From contig JAFYYV010000035.1 of NCBI GenBank assembly GCA_017557405.1, positions 1 to 64,000 of the forward strand: a stretch of DNA of 64,000 nt. The letters are read 5' to 3'. Under the pieces are notes generated by a model. That model made no database searches and was not told where the DNA came from. It worked only from the letters and a program-made list of their open reading frames with translations. Source of the DNA: Prevotella sp. (GTDB lineage Bacteria; Bacteroidota; Bacteroidia; Bacteroidales; Bacteroidaceae). A program made the position numbers and the translations under genes. Positions 25,564-34,149 of the stretch are shown here, one piece after another (positions within the stretch are counted from its first letter, which is position 1; the number at the start of each line of letters is the position of its first letter).

Positions 25564-26793
25564 ATGAAAATTTTAGTTCTAAACTGCGGTAGCAGTTCCA
25601 TTAAGTACAAACTTTACAACATGGACGACGAGTCCGTGTTGGCACAGGGCGGTGTGGAGCGCATCGGTCTTGACAACGCCTTCTTGAAACTCACATTGCC
25701 CAACGATGAGAAGAAAATACTGATGCACGACATGCCCGACCACAAGGAGGGTGTGAACTTTGTGTTCCAGACCTTGCTCAACGAAGAGTATGGTGCCATC
25801 AAGAGCCTCGATGAAATAGATGCAGTGGGTCACCGCATCGTGCAAGGTGGCGACCTTTTCGAAAAGAGTTGTCTTGTGAACGAGGGTGTCGAGGCAGGCA
25901 TCGAGAGCCTCTGCGACCTGGCTCCTGTTCACAATGCCGGCCACTTGAAGGGCATTCGTGCCGTTGACCACCTGATGCCTACGGTGCCTCAGGTGACAGT
26001 CTTCGACAACGCCTTCCATTCCACAATGCCCGCACATGCTTATCTTTATGCTGTTCCCTACGAGCTTTACGAGAAATACCACGTGCGTCGTTATGGATTC
26101 CACGGAACCTCCCATCGCTACGTGTCGCATCGTGTAGCCGAACTGATGGGCAAGGACATCAAGGACTTGAAGATCATTACCTGCCATATCGGCAACGGTG
26201 CCTCGGTGGCAGCCATCAAGGACGGCAAGGTGATCGACACCTCAATGGGATTGACTCCCTTGGCTGGCGTGATGATGGGAAGCCGTTCGGGCGATATCGA
26301 TGCCAGTGCCGTTACCTATATCATGGACAAGCTACATCTGCAGCCCCAGGAGATGGCCGACTTTCTGAACAAGAAGAGCGGTGTGCTCGGCATTACGGGC
26401 ATCTCGAGCGATATGCGCGATATCGAGGAGGCAGCCAAGAATGGCAACGAGCGTGCTCAGTTGGCGCTCCGCATGTACAACTATCGCATCAAGAAATACA
26501 TCGGTTCCTATGCTGCTGCTATGGGTGGTGTTGATGTCATTGTGTGGACGGCCGGAGTGGGAGAGAACCAGATTTCCACTCGCCTCGAAGCCTGCTCGGG
26601 CTTGGAGTTCTTGGGTGTGAAAATGGACGCCGAGGCCAACAACTGCCGCGGTCAGGAGAGACTGATTTCTGCCCCCGACTCGAAGGTTCAGGTTTGGGTA
26701 GTGCCCACCGATGAAGAAATCGTCATCGCTCGCGACACAATGGAAATCGTCTTGAACCAAGAACCCACTGACGAAGAGGAAGTTGAAGTCTAG
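25564..26793 (+). CDS. ackA: Acetate kinase
   Basis: A 409-residue acetate kinase making ATP and acetate from acetyl phosphate. Motifs: ILVLNCGSSSIKYKLY (phosphate 1), YGFHGTSHRYVS, TCHIGNGASVAAIKDG, GLTPLAGVMMGSRSGDID and WTAGVGENQ. The C-terminus carries an acidic tail (EPTDEEEVEV). It works with Pta, from which it is separated by the four-helix-bundle element. It is followed by a strong terminator. Confidence 0.96.
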   Translation: MKILVLNCGSSSIKYKLYNMDDESVLAQGGVERIGLDNAFLKLTLPNDEKKILMHDMPDHKEGVNFVFQTLLNEEYGAIKSLDEIDAVGHRIVQGGDLFEKSCLVNEGVEAGIESLCDLAPVHNAGHLKGIRAVDHLMPTVPQVTVFDNAFHSTMPAHAYLYAVPYELYEKYHVRRYGFHGTSHRYVSHRVAELMGKDIKDLKIITCHIGNGASVAAIKDGKVIDTSMGLTPLAGVMMGSRSGDIDASAVTYIMDKLHLQPQEMADFLNKKSGVLGITGISSDMRDIEEAAKNGNERAQLALRMYNYRIKKYIGSYAAAMGGVDVIVWTAGVGENQISTRLEACSGLEFLGVKMDAEANNCRGQERLISAPDSKVQVWVVPTDEEIVIARDTMEIVLNQEPTDEEEVEV

Positions 26794-26817
26794 GACTCAA
26801 ATCTTCGATGCAAAAAC

Positions 26818-26853
26818 AAAGGCTATTGGACAATCTGGTTCAATAGCCTTTTT
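26818..26853 (+). terminator. ackA terminator
   Basis: AAAGGCTATTG (26818-26828) pairs with CAATAGCCTTT (26841-26851), followed by Ts. Directly after it come CAATGTTCAATG repeats (26853-26866). Confidence 0.85.
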
Positions 26854-26867
26854 CAATGTTCAATGAC

Positions 26868-26977
26868 TTGAAAACCTCAAAGACCCCTTTTGAGGACGTC
26901 ATTGCATAGCTTTGAGTCCGTCATTCCATAGCTATGACCACCCCATTGCATAGCTTTGACCGGCAAATGATTTTGTT
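26868..26977. repeat. 22-bp period array next to element B
   Basis: TTGA-type unit starts occur at 26868, 26890, 26912, 26934 and 26956, exactly 22 bp apart. Three units end in CATAGCT (TTGCATAGCT, TTCCATAGCT, TTGCATAGCT). The last unit runs into the left arm of element B. Confidence 0.75.
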
Positions 26978-27164
26978 ACTTTGTTACATTGTTACAATGT
27001 TACATTAAGCGTAAGCGATGTGCACGGAAGAGAGATAGTAGTATACTACTATATATATAATAATATAATATATTATATAATATTAACATACCATTGCCAC
27101 TTTTTGGGGAACTTGAGAGGTGGAAGACTCTTAATGTAACAATGTAACAAAGTAACATTGTAAC
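26975..27164. mobile_element. Inverted-arm repeat element B (190 bp)
   Basis: Left arm 26975-27009: GTTACTTT, GTTACATT, GTTACAAT, GTTACATT, AAG. Right arm 27130-27164, read on the other strand: GTTACAAT, GTTACTTT, GTTACATT, GTTACATT, AAG. Both arms use the same 8-bp unit in a different order. The core has a perfect 16-bp palindrome at 27036-27051 (TAGTAGTATACTACTA) and an AT-rich near-palindrome at 27061-27085. Read in reverse, the core shares TTCCACCTCT and TGCACAT with elements A and C. It lies between the convergent ackA and sugar kinase genes. Confidence 0.75.
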
Positions 27165-27206
27165 GTTTTGGGTAGTGTTGAGCGACAGACGGTCAACGTT
27201 CAACAA

Positions 27207-28232
27207 TTATTTGCCTTCCAACAAATTCAGGATTTCTTCTTCGGTGATGAGGTTGAAATCGCCCGATACGGAGTTCTTCAAGACAGCGGCAGCCAACGAG
27301 AAATCAAGGCATTGGCGCGGATTGCCACTCCATTGCTCGGATGCGTGTATGTAGCCTGCCACGAAAGCATCGCCCACGCCCATCGGATCGAGTACGGGAT
27401 AGATGTCGTACAAGTGGCCTACGTACATCTCGCCCTCATACCAAAGTAATGCTGTCAGCACGTGGTGGGTGGTGGTCAGTTGGTTGCGGAGGCCCAACAT
27501 CATCTCGCGGCAATTCGGGAACAATTGGTGCATCTTGTCAAAATAGCGGCGATAGGCATCAACATCCAGTTCGGTGTCGGCCATCATGTGACCCATCGGC
27601 ACCTGCGGAACACCCGAGGCAACCTCCCATTCGTCTTGGTCGCCGAAAATGTAGTCGCTATAGCCCATGAGTTCGCTCAACGTCTTTTGGGCGTTTGCAC
27701 CCTCGTAGCGCCACAGATTTTTGCGGAAGTTGATGTCGCAAGTAACACGCAACCCCATCTCTTTTGCTGTGCGAACGGCCTCGAAAGTGGCATCGGTGGC
27801 CGATTGGGACACCGCGCACGTGATGCCCGAACAATGGAACACATCGGCATCGCTGAAGATTTTTGCCCAGTCGAACATACCGGGGGCCGACGAGTAGAAA
27901 GAAGAGCCACGACGGTCGTAAACTACCTGCGAACGACGTAGGCCGGCTGCTGCCTCGAAATAATAGGTGCCCAGACGGTCGCCGCCACGAACAACATGAC
28001 TCACATCGATGCCCCATGAACGCAATTCATTGAGGCAGGCGTTGCCAATACCGCCCTGAGGTACGCGCGACACATAGCACACACGCTCACCAAGCATTCC
28101 CAACGAGACGGCTACGTTGGCCTCGCTACCACCGTAGTTTCCATTGAACTTACGTCCCTGCATCAGTCTCTGATAGTCGTCCTTCGACCAACGCAGAAGC
28201 ACCTCGCCAAAGGTCACAATCTTCTTTCCCAT
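27207..28232 (-). CDS. PfkB-family sugar kinase, probably 2-dehydro-3-deoxygluconokinase
   Basis: A 341-residue ribokinase-type kinase. The N-terminus TFGEVLLRWS and NYGGSEANVAVSLGMLG matches KdgK-type kinases; the catalytic segment is LDPMGVGDAFVAGYIHA, with the Asp of GVGD as base. KdgK phosphorylates KDG from uronic acid breakdown, which would fit the GH28 pectin locus 15 kb away, but fructokinase or another specificity is possible. It is the last gene of the long minus-strand run, 43 bp after lpxH. Confidence 0.8.
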   Translation of the reverse strand: MGKKIVTFGEVLLRWSKDDYQRLMQGRKFNGNYGGSEANVAVSLGMLGERVCYVSRVPQGGIGNACLNELRSWGIDVSHVVRGGDRLGTYYFEAAAGLRRSQVVYDRRGSSFYSSAPGMFDWAKIFSDADVFHCSGITCAVSQSATDATFEAVRTAKEMGLRVTCDINFRKNLWRYEGANAQKTLSELMGYSDYIFGDQDEWEVASGVPQVPMGHMMADTELDVDAYRRYFDKMHQLFPNCREMMLGLRNQLTTTHHVLTALLWYEGEMYVGHLYDIYPVLDPMGVGDAFVAGYIHASEQWSGNPRQCLDFSLAAAVLKNSVSGDFNLITEEEILNLLEGK

Positions 28233-28275
28233 TGTATCTTAAAAATTAAAATTCTACATTTAGTTATAGTCTTGT

Positions 28276-29040
28276 TTATGGTTGGCTCTCTCCTTCTATA
28301 TAGGTCTCGAGGAACATGTGTTGCCCGTCGAATGCGGCGTAGGTGAATTGGGTGATCCAATCGCCGAGGATGAGCATGCGGCTTTTCCGCGAGAGCATGA
28401 TATCGAGTTCTATGTGTCGGTGTCCATAGATATAATAGTCAATGTTGGGGTGGGTCTGCATGTACTCTTTCGTATAACGAATGAGGTGCTCGCGATCTTC
28501 TCCCAGATAGGGTGTCTCACGCCCGTCAGCATGTTTGATGCGCGAGTGTTTGGCCCAGTTGAGTCCCAGCTGCATTCCCCACCAAGGATGCACGAAGTTG
28601 AGCATTCGCTGGCAGGCTTTGTTGTGGAACATCTTGCGAAGGAACTTGAATTTCGCATCAGGATCGCCGAGACCATCGCCATGAGCGAGATAGAACACGC
28701 GGTCGTAGATTTCGATGGTGGTGGGCTGACGGTGCAGGATGACGCCGCATTCCTTCTCCAGATAGCCGTAGGTCCACAGGTCGTGGTTGCCTGTGAAATA
28801 GTGCACCTCGACTCCGTTATCGGTGAGTTCGGAGAGTTTTCCGAGGAAACGCGTGTATCCTTTGGGAACGACATATTTGTATTCGTTCCAGAAATCGAAC
28901 ATGTCGCCGAGCAGATAGACGGCTGCGGCTTTGTTCTTGATGCTATCTAGGAAGCGCACTAGCCGTCGTTCTTGCATTCGCTGGTGCGGGATGGCAAGCG
29001 AACCGAGATGTGCATCGGAGAGGAAATATACGGTTTTCAT
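28276..29040 (-). CDS. lpxH: UDP-2,3-diacylglucosamine diphosphatase
   Basis: A 254-residue calcineurin-type phosphoesterase that makes lipid X in lipid A synthesis. Metal-binding motifs in order: LSDAHLGS, GDMFDFWNE, FTGNHDLW, LAHGDGLGD and YGHRHIELD. GNHD replaces the GNRD of the E. coli enzyme, as is usual in Bacteroidetes homologues. It follows the DUF59 gene after a gap filled with AGAGGT 7-bp repeats. Confidence 0.88.
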   Translation of the reverse strand: MKTVYFLSDAHLGSLAIPHQRMQERRLVRFLDSIKNKAAAVYLLGDMFDFWNEYKYVVPKGYTRFLGKLSELTDNGVEVHYFTGNHDLWTYGYLEKECGVILHRQPTTIEIYDRVFYLAHGDGLGDPDAKFKFLRKMFHNKACQRMLNFVHPWWGMQLGLNWAKHSRIKHADGRETPYLGEDREHLIRYTKEYMQTHPNIDYYIYGHRHIELDIMLSRKSRMLILGDWITQFTYAAFDGQHMFLETYIEGESQP

Positions 29041-29046
29041 ATTCGG

Positions 29047-29081
29047 TAGAGGTAAGAGGTGAGAGGTGAGTAGTAAGAGAT
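29047..29081. repeat. 7-bp tandem array, lpxH/DUF59 junction
   Basis: Five consecutive 7-bp units: TAGAGGT, AAGAGGT, GAGAGGT, GAGTAGT, AAGAGAT. They fill nearly the entire 42-bp gap between the two genes. Confidence 0.65.
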
Positions 29082-29082
29082 G

Positions 29083-29403
29083 TTAGTCATATCCGAGTTC
29101 AGCCCTTGCTTCGTCGCTCATCATCGACTGGTCCCATGCGGGTTCGAAGACGAGGTTGACGTTGACTGACGCGACATCTTCGAGGCTTTCCACTTTCGTG
29201 CGGACGTCCTCAAGGATGAAGTCGGCGGCAGGGCATGAAGGGGCTGTGAAGGTCATGTCGATATCAACGTGGCCCGACTCTTGCACATCGATGCGGTAGA
29301 TCATGCCCAGATTCCAGATGTCGATGGGTATCTCAGGGTCGTAGACGGTCTTCAGGATATCTACGATGCGCTCTTCTATTTTTGTCTTTTCTTCTTGCGT
29401 CAT
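29083..29403 (-). CDS. MIP18/DUF59 iron-sulfur assembly protein (SufT-like)
   Basis: A 106-residue protein of the DUF59 family, used in Fe-S cluster maturation. Conserved features are KTVYDPEIPIDIWNLGMIY and TFTAPSCPAADFILEDV with the reactive Cys. Bacteroidetes usually carry such a short form beside or apart from the suf operon. It lies in the middle of the minus-strand run without other suf genes. Confidence 0.88.
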   Translation of the reverse strand: MTQEEKTKIEERIVDILKTVYDPEIPIDIWNLGMIYRIDVQESGHVDIDMTFTAPSCPAADFILEDVRTKVESLEDVASVNVNLVFEPAWDQSMMSDEARAELGYD

Positions 29404-29408
29404 ATCTT

Positions 29409-29436
29409 GGATGAAAGATGAAGGATGAAGGAATAA
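29409..29436. repeat. 7-bp tandem array, DUF59/threonine aldolase junction
   Basis: Four 7-bp units: GGATGAA, AGATGAA, GGATGAA, GGAATAA, directly upstream of the DUF59 start. Confidence 0.65.
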
Positions 29437-29441
29437 GGGTG

Positions 29442-30467
29442 TTATAAGAGTTTCCGAAGTTGTTCGATGTCTTTCTGGGTGGTGGCCCAGCTGGTGACGA
29501 ATCGGCAGAGGGTGTGCTCATTGTCGAGGGGTCCCCAGATGGTGAAATCGACAAGTTGCTTGAGTTGTCGGGCTCTCTCGTTGGGGAGTATGACGAACTG
29601 CTGATTGGTGGGCGACTCGAGATAGAACGGGATGTCGGCCTCCTTGAGTATGGTCTTCAGCTTGTTGGCCATGCGGATAGCGTGGCGCGAGATGTCGAAA
29701 TAGAGGTTGTCTGTGAAAAGTGCATCGAACTGCACACCGATGAGTCTGCCTTTTGCCAGCAATGCTCCATGGCGCTTGACGTTGGAGAAAAAGTGGCGTG
29801 GGGCGTTTCCAAAGGGGAATACAACGGCCTCTCCGCAGAGGGCTCCCACTTTTGTTCCTCCGATGTAGAAAGCATCGCAATGGCGTGCGAGCCAAGGCAA
29901 CGAAATGTCGCCCTTGTCGGCCATGAGTCCATAGCCCAGTCGTGCTCCGTCGATGAAGAGTTTGAGGTGGTATTGTCGGCAGATGTTCTGTATGCGGCTG
30001 ATTTCCTCTGCTTGGTAGACGGTTCCGTATTCGGTGGGGAAGGTGATATAGACCATACCGGGTTGTGCCAGATGGTCGCGGCTCTCATCGTTCTCGAACT
30101 GCTCCATAAAGAGTTGCAGGTCATCGGGGCTCATTTTTCCATCGTGGTTGGGTAGGGCAAGGATGCGATGTCCGCTGGCCTCTACGGCTCCTGCCTCGTG
30201 CACGTTGATGTGGGCGGTATCGGCAGCGATAACAGCCTCGCATGTGGCCAACATGGAGTCGATGACGGTGGCATTGGCTTGCGTTCCACCAGCAAGGAAG
30301 AAGATGTCGGCATCGGGTGCCTGGCAGGCGAGTCGGATCTTCTTTTTGGCACTCTCCGTCCACTCGTCGAACCCATAGGTGAGACTTTGCGTGGCGTTGG
30401 TGTCAAGCAAGTGCTGTAGCACTTTTGGATGGGCACCGTTGTTATAGTCGCATTCGAAGGAAAGCAT
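29442..30467 (-). CDS. Low-specificity threonine aldolase
   Basis: A 341-residue PLP enzyme of the threonine aldolase/beta-eliminating lyase family, splitting L-threonine to glycine and acetaldehyde. Conserved segments include FLAGGTQANATVIDS, HINVHEAGAVEASGH, LFIDGARLGYGL and the PLP lysine in FYIGGTKVGALCGEAVV. Length is typical. It is flanked by DUF59 and argF' in one orientation with gaps of about 40 bp. Confidence 0.9.
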   Translation of the reverse strand: MLSFECDYNNGAHPKVLQHLLDTNATQSLTYGFDEWTESAKKKIRLACQAPDADIFFLAGGTQANATVIDSMLATCEAVIAADTAHINVHEAGAVEASGHRILALPNHDGKMSPDDLQLFMEQFENDESRDHLAQPGMVYITFPTEYGTVYQAEEISRIQNICRQYHLKLFIDGARLGYGLMADKGDISLPWLARHCDAFYIGGTKVGALCGEAVVFPFGNAPRHFFSNVKRHGALLAKGRLIGVQFDALFTDNLYFDISRHAIRMANKLKTILKEADIPFYLESPTNQQFVILPNERARQLKQLVDFTIWGPLDNEHTLCRFVTSWATTQKDIEQLRKLL

Positions 30468-30507
30468 GGTGGAAAATTATAAAATTAAAAAATTCAAATA
30501 TTAAAAA

Positions 30508-31473
30508 TTATAGGGATTCGAGCACTCGTTTGAGCACCACCTCTGCCGAAATCTCACGGTTGGCGGCTTCGGGAATCACAAGCGAGTTGGGACTCTCAAT
30601 GACATCATCGGTGACAATGAGTCCGCGGCGCACGGGCAGACAATGCAGGAACTTGGCATCGTTCGTCCACGACATGTGTTCGGTATCGACTGTCCACGAC
30701 ATGTCTTTCGACAAGATTTTGCCGTATTCATCGGGATTTTTCACACCAGGGCAACTCCAGTTCTTGGCATAGATGAAATTGGCACCCTCAAATGCCTTGC
30801 GTTGGTCGTATTCCACACGGGCACCTGCAACGAAACGTGGGTCGAGCTCATAACCTTCGGGGTGGGTGATGACGAGATCGACATCGGCGGCCATCATCCA
30901 TTGGGCAAATGAGTTGGGTACGGCTTGTGGCAATGCGCGGCAATGAGGAGCCCATGTGAGGACCACCTTTGGTTTCTGGGGCTTGTTCCAGTTCTCCTCA
31001 ATAGTGATGAGGTCGGCGAATGCCTGAAGTGGATGTACGGTTGCCGTTTCCATGGCCACAACGGGACGCCCGCTGTGTTGGACGAATTGTTGCACGACAG
31101 TTTCGGCATAGTCGTATTCACGATTGGTAAGGCCTGCGAACGAGCGCACGGCAATGATGTCGCAATAAGAACCCATCACGGGAATGGCTTCGAGGAGATG
31201 CTCACTCTTGTCACCGTCCATGATGACTCCGCGTTCTGTCTCCAGCTTCCAAGCACCGGCATTGACATCGAGCACGATGACATTCATGCCGAGGTTCATG
31301 GCTGCTTTCTGCGTGCTGAGACGTGTACGCAATGAGTTGTTGAAGAATATCATCAGCAGGGTCTTGTTCTTACCCAGATGCTGATATGCGTAACGGTTTT
31401 TCTTGACTTCTTGTGCCTCGGCCAGTGCCTGCTTCAGGTCACCGAGGTCTTCAACGTTGAAGAATGTTTTCAT
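30508..31473 (-). CDS. argF': N-acyl-ornithine carbamoyltransferase
   Basis: A 321-residue transcarbamylase of the argF' group, acting on N-succinyl- or N-acetyl-ornithine instead of ornithine, as in Bacteroides and Xanthomonas. The carbamoyl-phosphate loop is FFNNSLRTRLSTQ, unlike the STRTR of ordinary OTCases; HCLPVRRGLIV is the C-terminal signature. The substrate group (succinyl or acetyl) depends on one active-site residue that I cannot place without an alignment; Bacteroides enzymes use succinyl. It follows proA in the same direction. Confidence 0.92.
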   Translation of the reverse strand: MKTFFNVEDLGDLKQALAEAQEVKKNRYAYQHLGKNKTLLMIFFNNSLRTRLSTQKAAMNLGMNVIVLDVNAGAWKLETERGVIMDGDKSEHLLEAIPVMGSYCDIIAVRSFAGLTNREYDYAETVVQQFVQHSGRPVVAMETATVHPLQAFADLITIEENWNKPQKPKVVLTWAPHCRALPQAVPNSFAQWMMAADVDLVITHPEGYELDPRFVAGARVEYDQRKAFEGANFIYAKNWSCPGVKNPDEYGKILSKDMSWTVDTEHMSWTNDAKFLHCLPVRRGLIVTDDVIESPNSLVIPEAANREISAEVVLKRVLESL

Positions 31474-31486
31474 TTCTTTGGATGAT

Positions 31487-31521
31487 AGGTGTTGGGTGTT
31501 AGCTGTTAGTGATTAGAGTTA
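31487..31521. repeat. 7-bp tandem array, argF'/proA junction
   Basis: Five 7-bp units: AGGTGTT, GGGTGTT, AGCTGTT, AGTGATT, AGAGTTA, covering the gap and the proA stop codon. The proA/proB gap holds a shorter relative (GATAGGTGTTGGTTGTT near 32775). Confidence 0.65.
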
Positions 31522-32760
31522 GGGGCGTGTCTGACCGTTTCCTTCGATGAGCCACTTGTAGGTGGTGATCTCTTCGAGTCCCATAGGACCGCGAGGACCT
31601 AACTTCTGAGTGCTGATTCCGATCTCAGCGCCCAATCCGAATTGTGCGCCATCGGTGAACGAAGTAGGTGCATTGACATAGACGCATGCAGCATCGACCT
31701 CATTCTGGAAACGATGGGCGTTGTCGGTGTTGGTAGTCACGATGGACTCACTATGCCCCGACCCATATTGTTGTATGTGAAGAATGGCTTCGTCGAGGGT
31801 ATCGACGGTTTTGATAGCCATTTTGTAGTCCATGAATTCAGTGCCAAAACTTTCGTCTGTGGCGTGTTGGAGCAATGCTTCGGAATATTTACCTTCTAAT
31901 GCTTGGAAGGCCTTCTCATCAGCATAAATCACCACATTCTTCTCTTCCATCGGCTTGCAGACGGTGGCCAGTTGGCCGAGTTGTGCGGAATGGACGATGA
32001 GGCAGTCGAGTGCGTTGCAGACCGATACACGTCGTGTCTTGGCGTTGCAGACGATGCGGGTGGCCATTTCGATGTCGGCCTCGCTATCAAGGTAGGTGTT
32101 CACCACGCCGGCTCCTGTCTCGATGACAGGAATGCGTGCTGTGTCGCGCACGAAGTTGATGAGTCGTTTTCCTCCACGTGGAATGCAAATGTCTACGTAA
32201 CCCACTGCATTGAGCAAGGCGCCAGTGGCTTCGTGTGTAGCTGGGAGCAGTTCAACAACCGAAGGATTGACTCCTTTCTCGGTAAGAACATCGTGAATCA
32301 ACTTGATGATAGCCAAGTTCGACTGCTCGGCATCACTTCCTCCTTTGAGGACACAGGCGTTTCCGCTCTTGAAGCAAAGCGAGAAGACATCGAACGAAAC
32401 ATTGGGGCGAGCCTCGTAGATAACGCCCACCACACCAAAGGGAACGCTAATGCGACGCAGACGAAGACCGTTGGCGAGCGTACGCTCGTTGGTAATCTTT
32501 CCGAGTGGTGAGGGCAGGTCGGCCACATGACGCATGTCGGAGGCAATGTCAGCCAGACGTTTCTCGGTCAGTTGAAGACGGTCGTAGAGCGGATTCTCCC
32601 GTTCCATACGCGCCAGGTCTTTTTGGTTGGCGGCCAGCAGTTCCTCCGTGTGTGAGGGAATGGCATCAGCAAGCGAGCGAAGAACATCGTTGCGTTGTTC
32701 GTCGGAGAGCAAAGCCAATTGTCGGCTGGCGGCTTTTGAGCGTTCAAAGATTTCGTTCAT
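31519..32760 (-). CDS. proA: Glutamate-5-semialdehyde dehydrogenase
   Basis: A 413-residue NADPH-dependent dehydrogenase, second step of proline synthesis. Motifs: [57 protein letters not shown] and the catalytic Cys region [15 protein letters not shown]. Length is normal. It follows proB by 29 bp. Confidence 0.96.
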   Translation of the reverse strand: MNEIFERSKAASRQLALLSDEQRNDVLRSLADAIPSHTEELLAANQKDLARMERENPLYDRLQLTEKRLADIASDMRHVADLPSPLGKITNERTLANGLRLRRISVPFGVVGVIYEARPNVSFDVFSLCFKSGNACVLKGGSDAEQSNLAIIKLIHDVLTEKGVNPSVVELLPATHEATGALLNAVGYVDICIPRGGKRLINFVRDTARIPVIETGAGVVNTYLDSEADIEMATRIVCNAKTRRVSVCNALDCLIVHSAQLGQLATVCKPMEEKNVVIYADEKAFQALEGKYSEALLQHATDESFGTEFMDYKMAIKTVDTLDEAILHIQQYGSGHSESIVTTNTDNAHRFQNEVDAACVYVNAPTSFTDGAQFGLGAEIGISTQKLGPRGPMGLEEITTYKWLIEGNGQTRP

Positions 32761-32789
32761 TTGGTTTCCGTGTGATAGGTGTTGGTTGT

Positions 32790-33569
32790 TTATTTGCTTT
32801 TGGGTTTGGGCACAAACTCGGTGTGCATGGTTTCAAGGGGAAGCTCCACGAGGTCGGGTAGGATGTTATCACGTTTGCCGTTGGCGATGACAACGCGAAT
32901 GCCAGCTCTCGCACAGGTTTGTGCAGTCTTGTATTTCGAGGCCATTCCTCCACGTCCTTGCTGACTACGCTCCTCCACGATGTATTCGCTCAGGTCGCGA
33001 TCGTGATAGACCGATGGGATGATGCGGCTGTGCGGATCGCTGGGCTCACCATTGTAGATGCCATCCACGTTGGAGAGCATATACAGCTCATCGGCCTCCA
33101 TCATCTGGGCGATAAGTCCCGAGAGTTCATCGTTATCGGTGAACATCAGCTCGGTCACGCAGACGGTGTCGTTCTCATTGACGATGGGCAGCACGCTATT
33201 CTCGAGCATCACCTGCATGCAGGCTTTCTGATTGTTGTATTGCTCGCCTGGCTCAAAATTCTCTTTCATGGTGAGCACCTGTCCCACATGGATGTGGTGC
33301 TCGCGGAAGAGGTCGTAATAGAGCCCGATAAGTTTCACTTGTCCAAGAGCGGAGAACAACTGGCGTTGCTCCACATTGTCAAGCTGCCCTTCCACTTTCA
33401 GTTCACGCCGTCCACATGCTACAGCACCCGACGATACGAGAATGACCTCGTAGTCGTGTTGGCGGAGCCATGCTATCTGGTCGACAAGTGCCGACATGCG
33501 CGTCACATCGAGCTTTCCATCGGCTCTTGTCAGTACGTTAGATCCAATTTTGACAACAATTCTTTTCAT
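32790..33569 (-). CDS. proB: Glutamate 5-kinase, short form
   Basis: A 259-residue amino-acid kinase phosphorylating glutamate in the first step of proline synthesis. Motifs: [50 protein letters not shown] and [19 protein letters not shown]. It lacks the C-terminal PUA domain of the E. coli enzyme (367 residues), which in that enzyme affects feedback behaviour. It is upstream of proA in one unit. Confidence 0.95.
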   Translation of the reverse strand: MKRIVVKIGSNVLTRADGKLDVTRMSALVDQIAWLRQHDYEVILVSSGAVACGRRELKVEGQLDNVEQRQLFSALGQVKLIGLYYDLFREHHIHVGQVLTMKENFEPGEQYNNQKACMQVMLENSVLPIVNENDTVCVTELMFTDNDELSGLIAQMMEADELYMLSNVDGIYNGEPSDPHSRIIPSVYHDRDLSEYIVEERSQQGRGGMASKYKTAQTCARAGIRVVIANGKRDNILPDLVELPLETMHTEFVPKPKSK

Positions 33570-33599
33570 ATTTTATAATGCATCATGCATAAAAGTTCA

Positions 33600-34145
33600 T
33601 CATTTAGATTCCAAAAGATGTTCTCTTTTGCATTCCTGATAAAGGCACAACGAGAACACAATCTCGAAAACAAGCATCAGCACAGCCACTGCCAAAGGTG
33701 GGTAGAAGAGTCCGACGATGAAGGTGGCAATAGGGATGATGATGGAGAAAACAAGATAACTCCGCGACTGATAGAGCCAACTGAAAGGCATGAGATGGGC
33801 GCCGAAGATCATCGAATAGACCATCAACATCTTCTCGGGAACGGCTGCAAACACCCACATGGCTATCAGGATGTAAAGCATCTGATTGACGGAGAAGATG
33901 ATTCCTGCTTTGGTGAGCGGGTTTCCTTTGCCTTCAAAGTCGATTTTCAGAAGCTTTGCCATCATCCATGCTAATGGGAAGAGAATCGCCGAACAGCAGA
34001 ACGTAAGTAGATCCTTCTGTTCAATCGTCAGGTTGGTGAGATGAACGACTAACAATATCGCCCAAATCACTACAGACGCCAGGATGAAATGCAATCCTTT
34101 CTTCTGCCTCTTGGAACAGTCCTTGATGAGCTCTTGTAGTTCCAT
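33600..34145 (-). CDS. Multispan membrane protein of unknown function
   Basis: A 181-residue integral membrane protein with six predicted helices (for example LHFILASVVIWAILLVVHL, GIIFSVNQMLYILIAMWVFA, YLVFSIIIPIATFIVGLFY). It resembles the DUF7010-type small membrane proteins, which have no assigned function. It starts only 4 bp after the acyl-CoA synthetase stop and precedes proB by 30 bp, so it is cotranscribed. Confidence 0.7.
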   Translation of the reverse strand: MELQELIKDCSKRQKKGLHFILASVVIWAILLVVHLTNLTIEQKDLLTFCCSAILFPLAWMMAKLLKIDFEGKGNPLTKAGIIFSVNQMLYILIAMWVFAAVPEKMLMVYSMIFGAHLMPFSWLYQSRSYLVFSIIIPIATFIVGLFYPPLAVAVLMLVFEIVFSLCLYQECKREHLLESK

Positions 34146-34149
34146 GTTT

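Noticed and set aside
24078-26793. A diversity-generating retroelement around the Avd-like four-helix protein
   Set aside because: No reverse transcriptase, template repeat or variable-repeat target gene is present nearby.
26868-26977. 22-bp arrays read as a CRISPR
   Set aside because: The period is far too short for repeat plus spacer, the units are degenerate along their whole length, and there are no cas genes.
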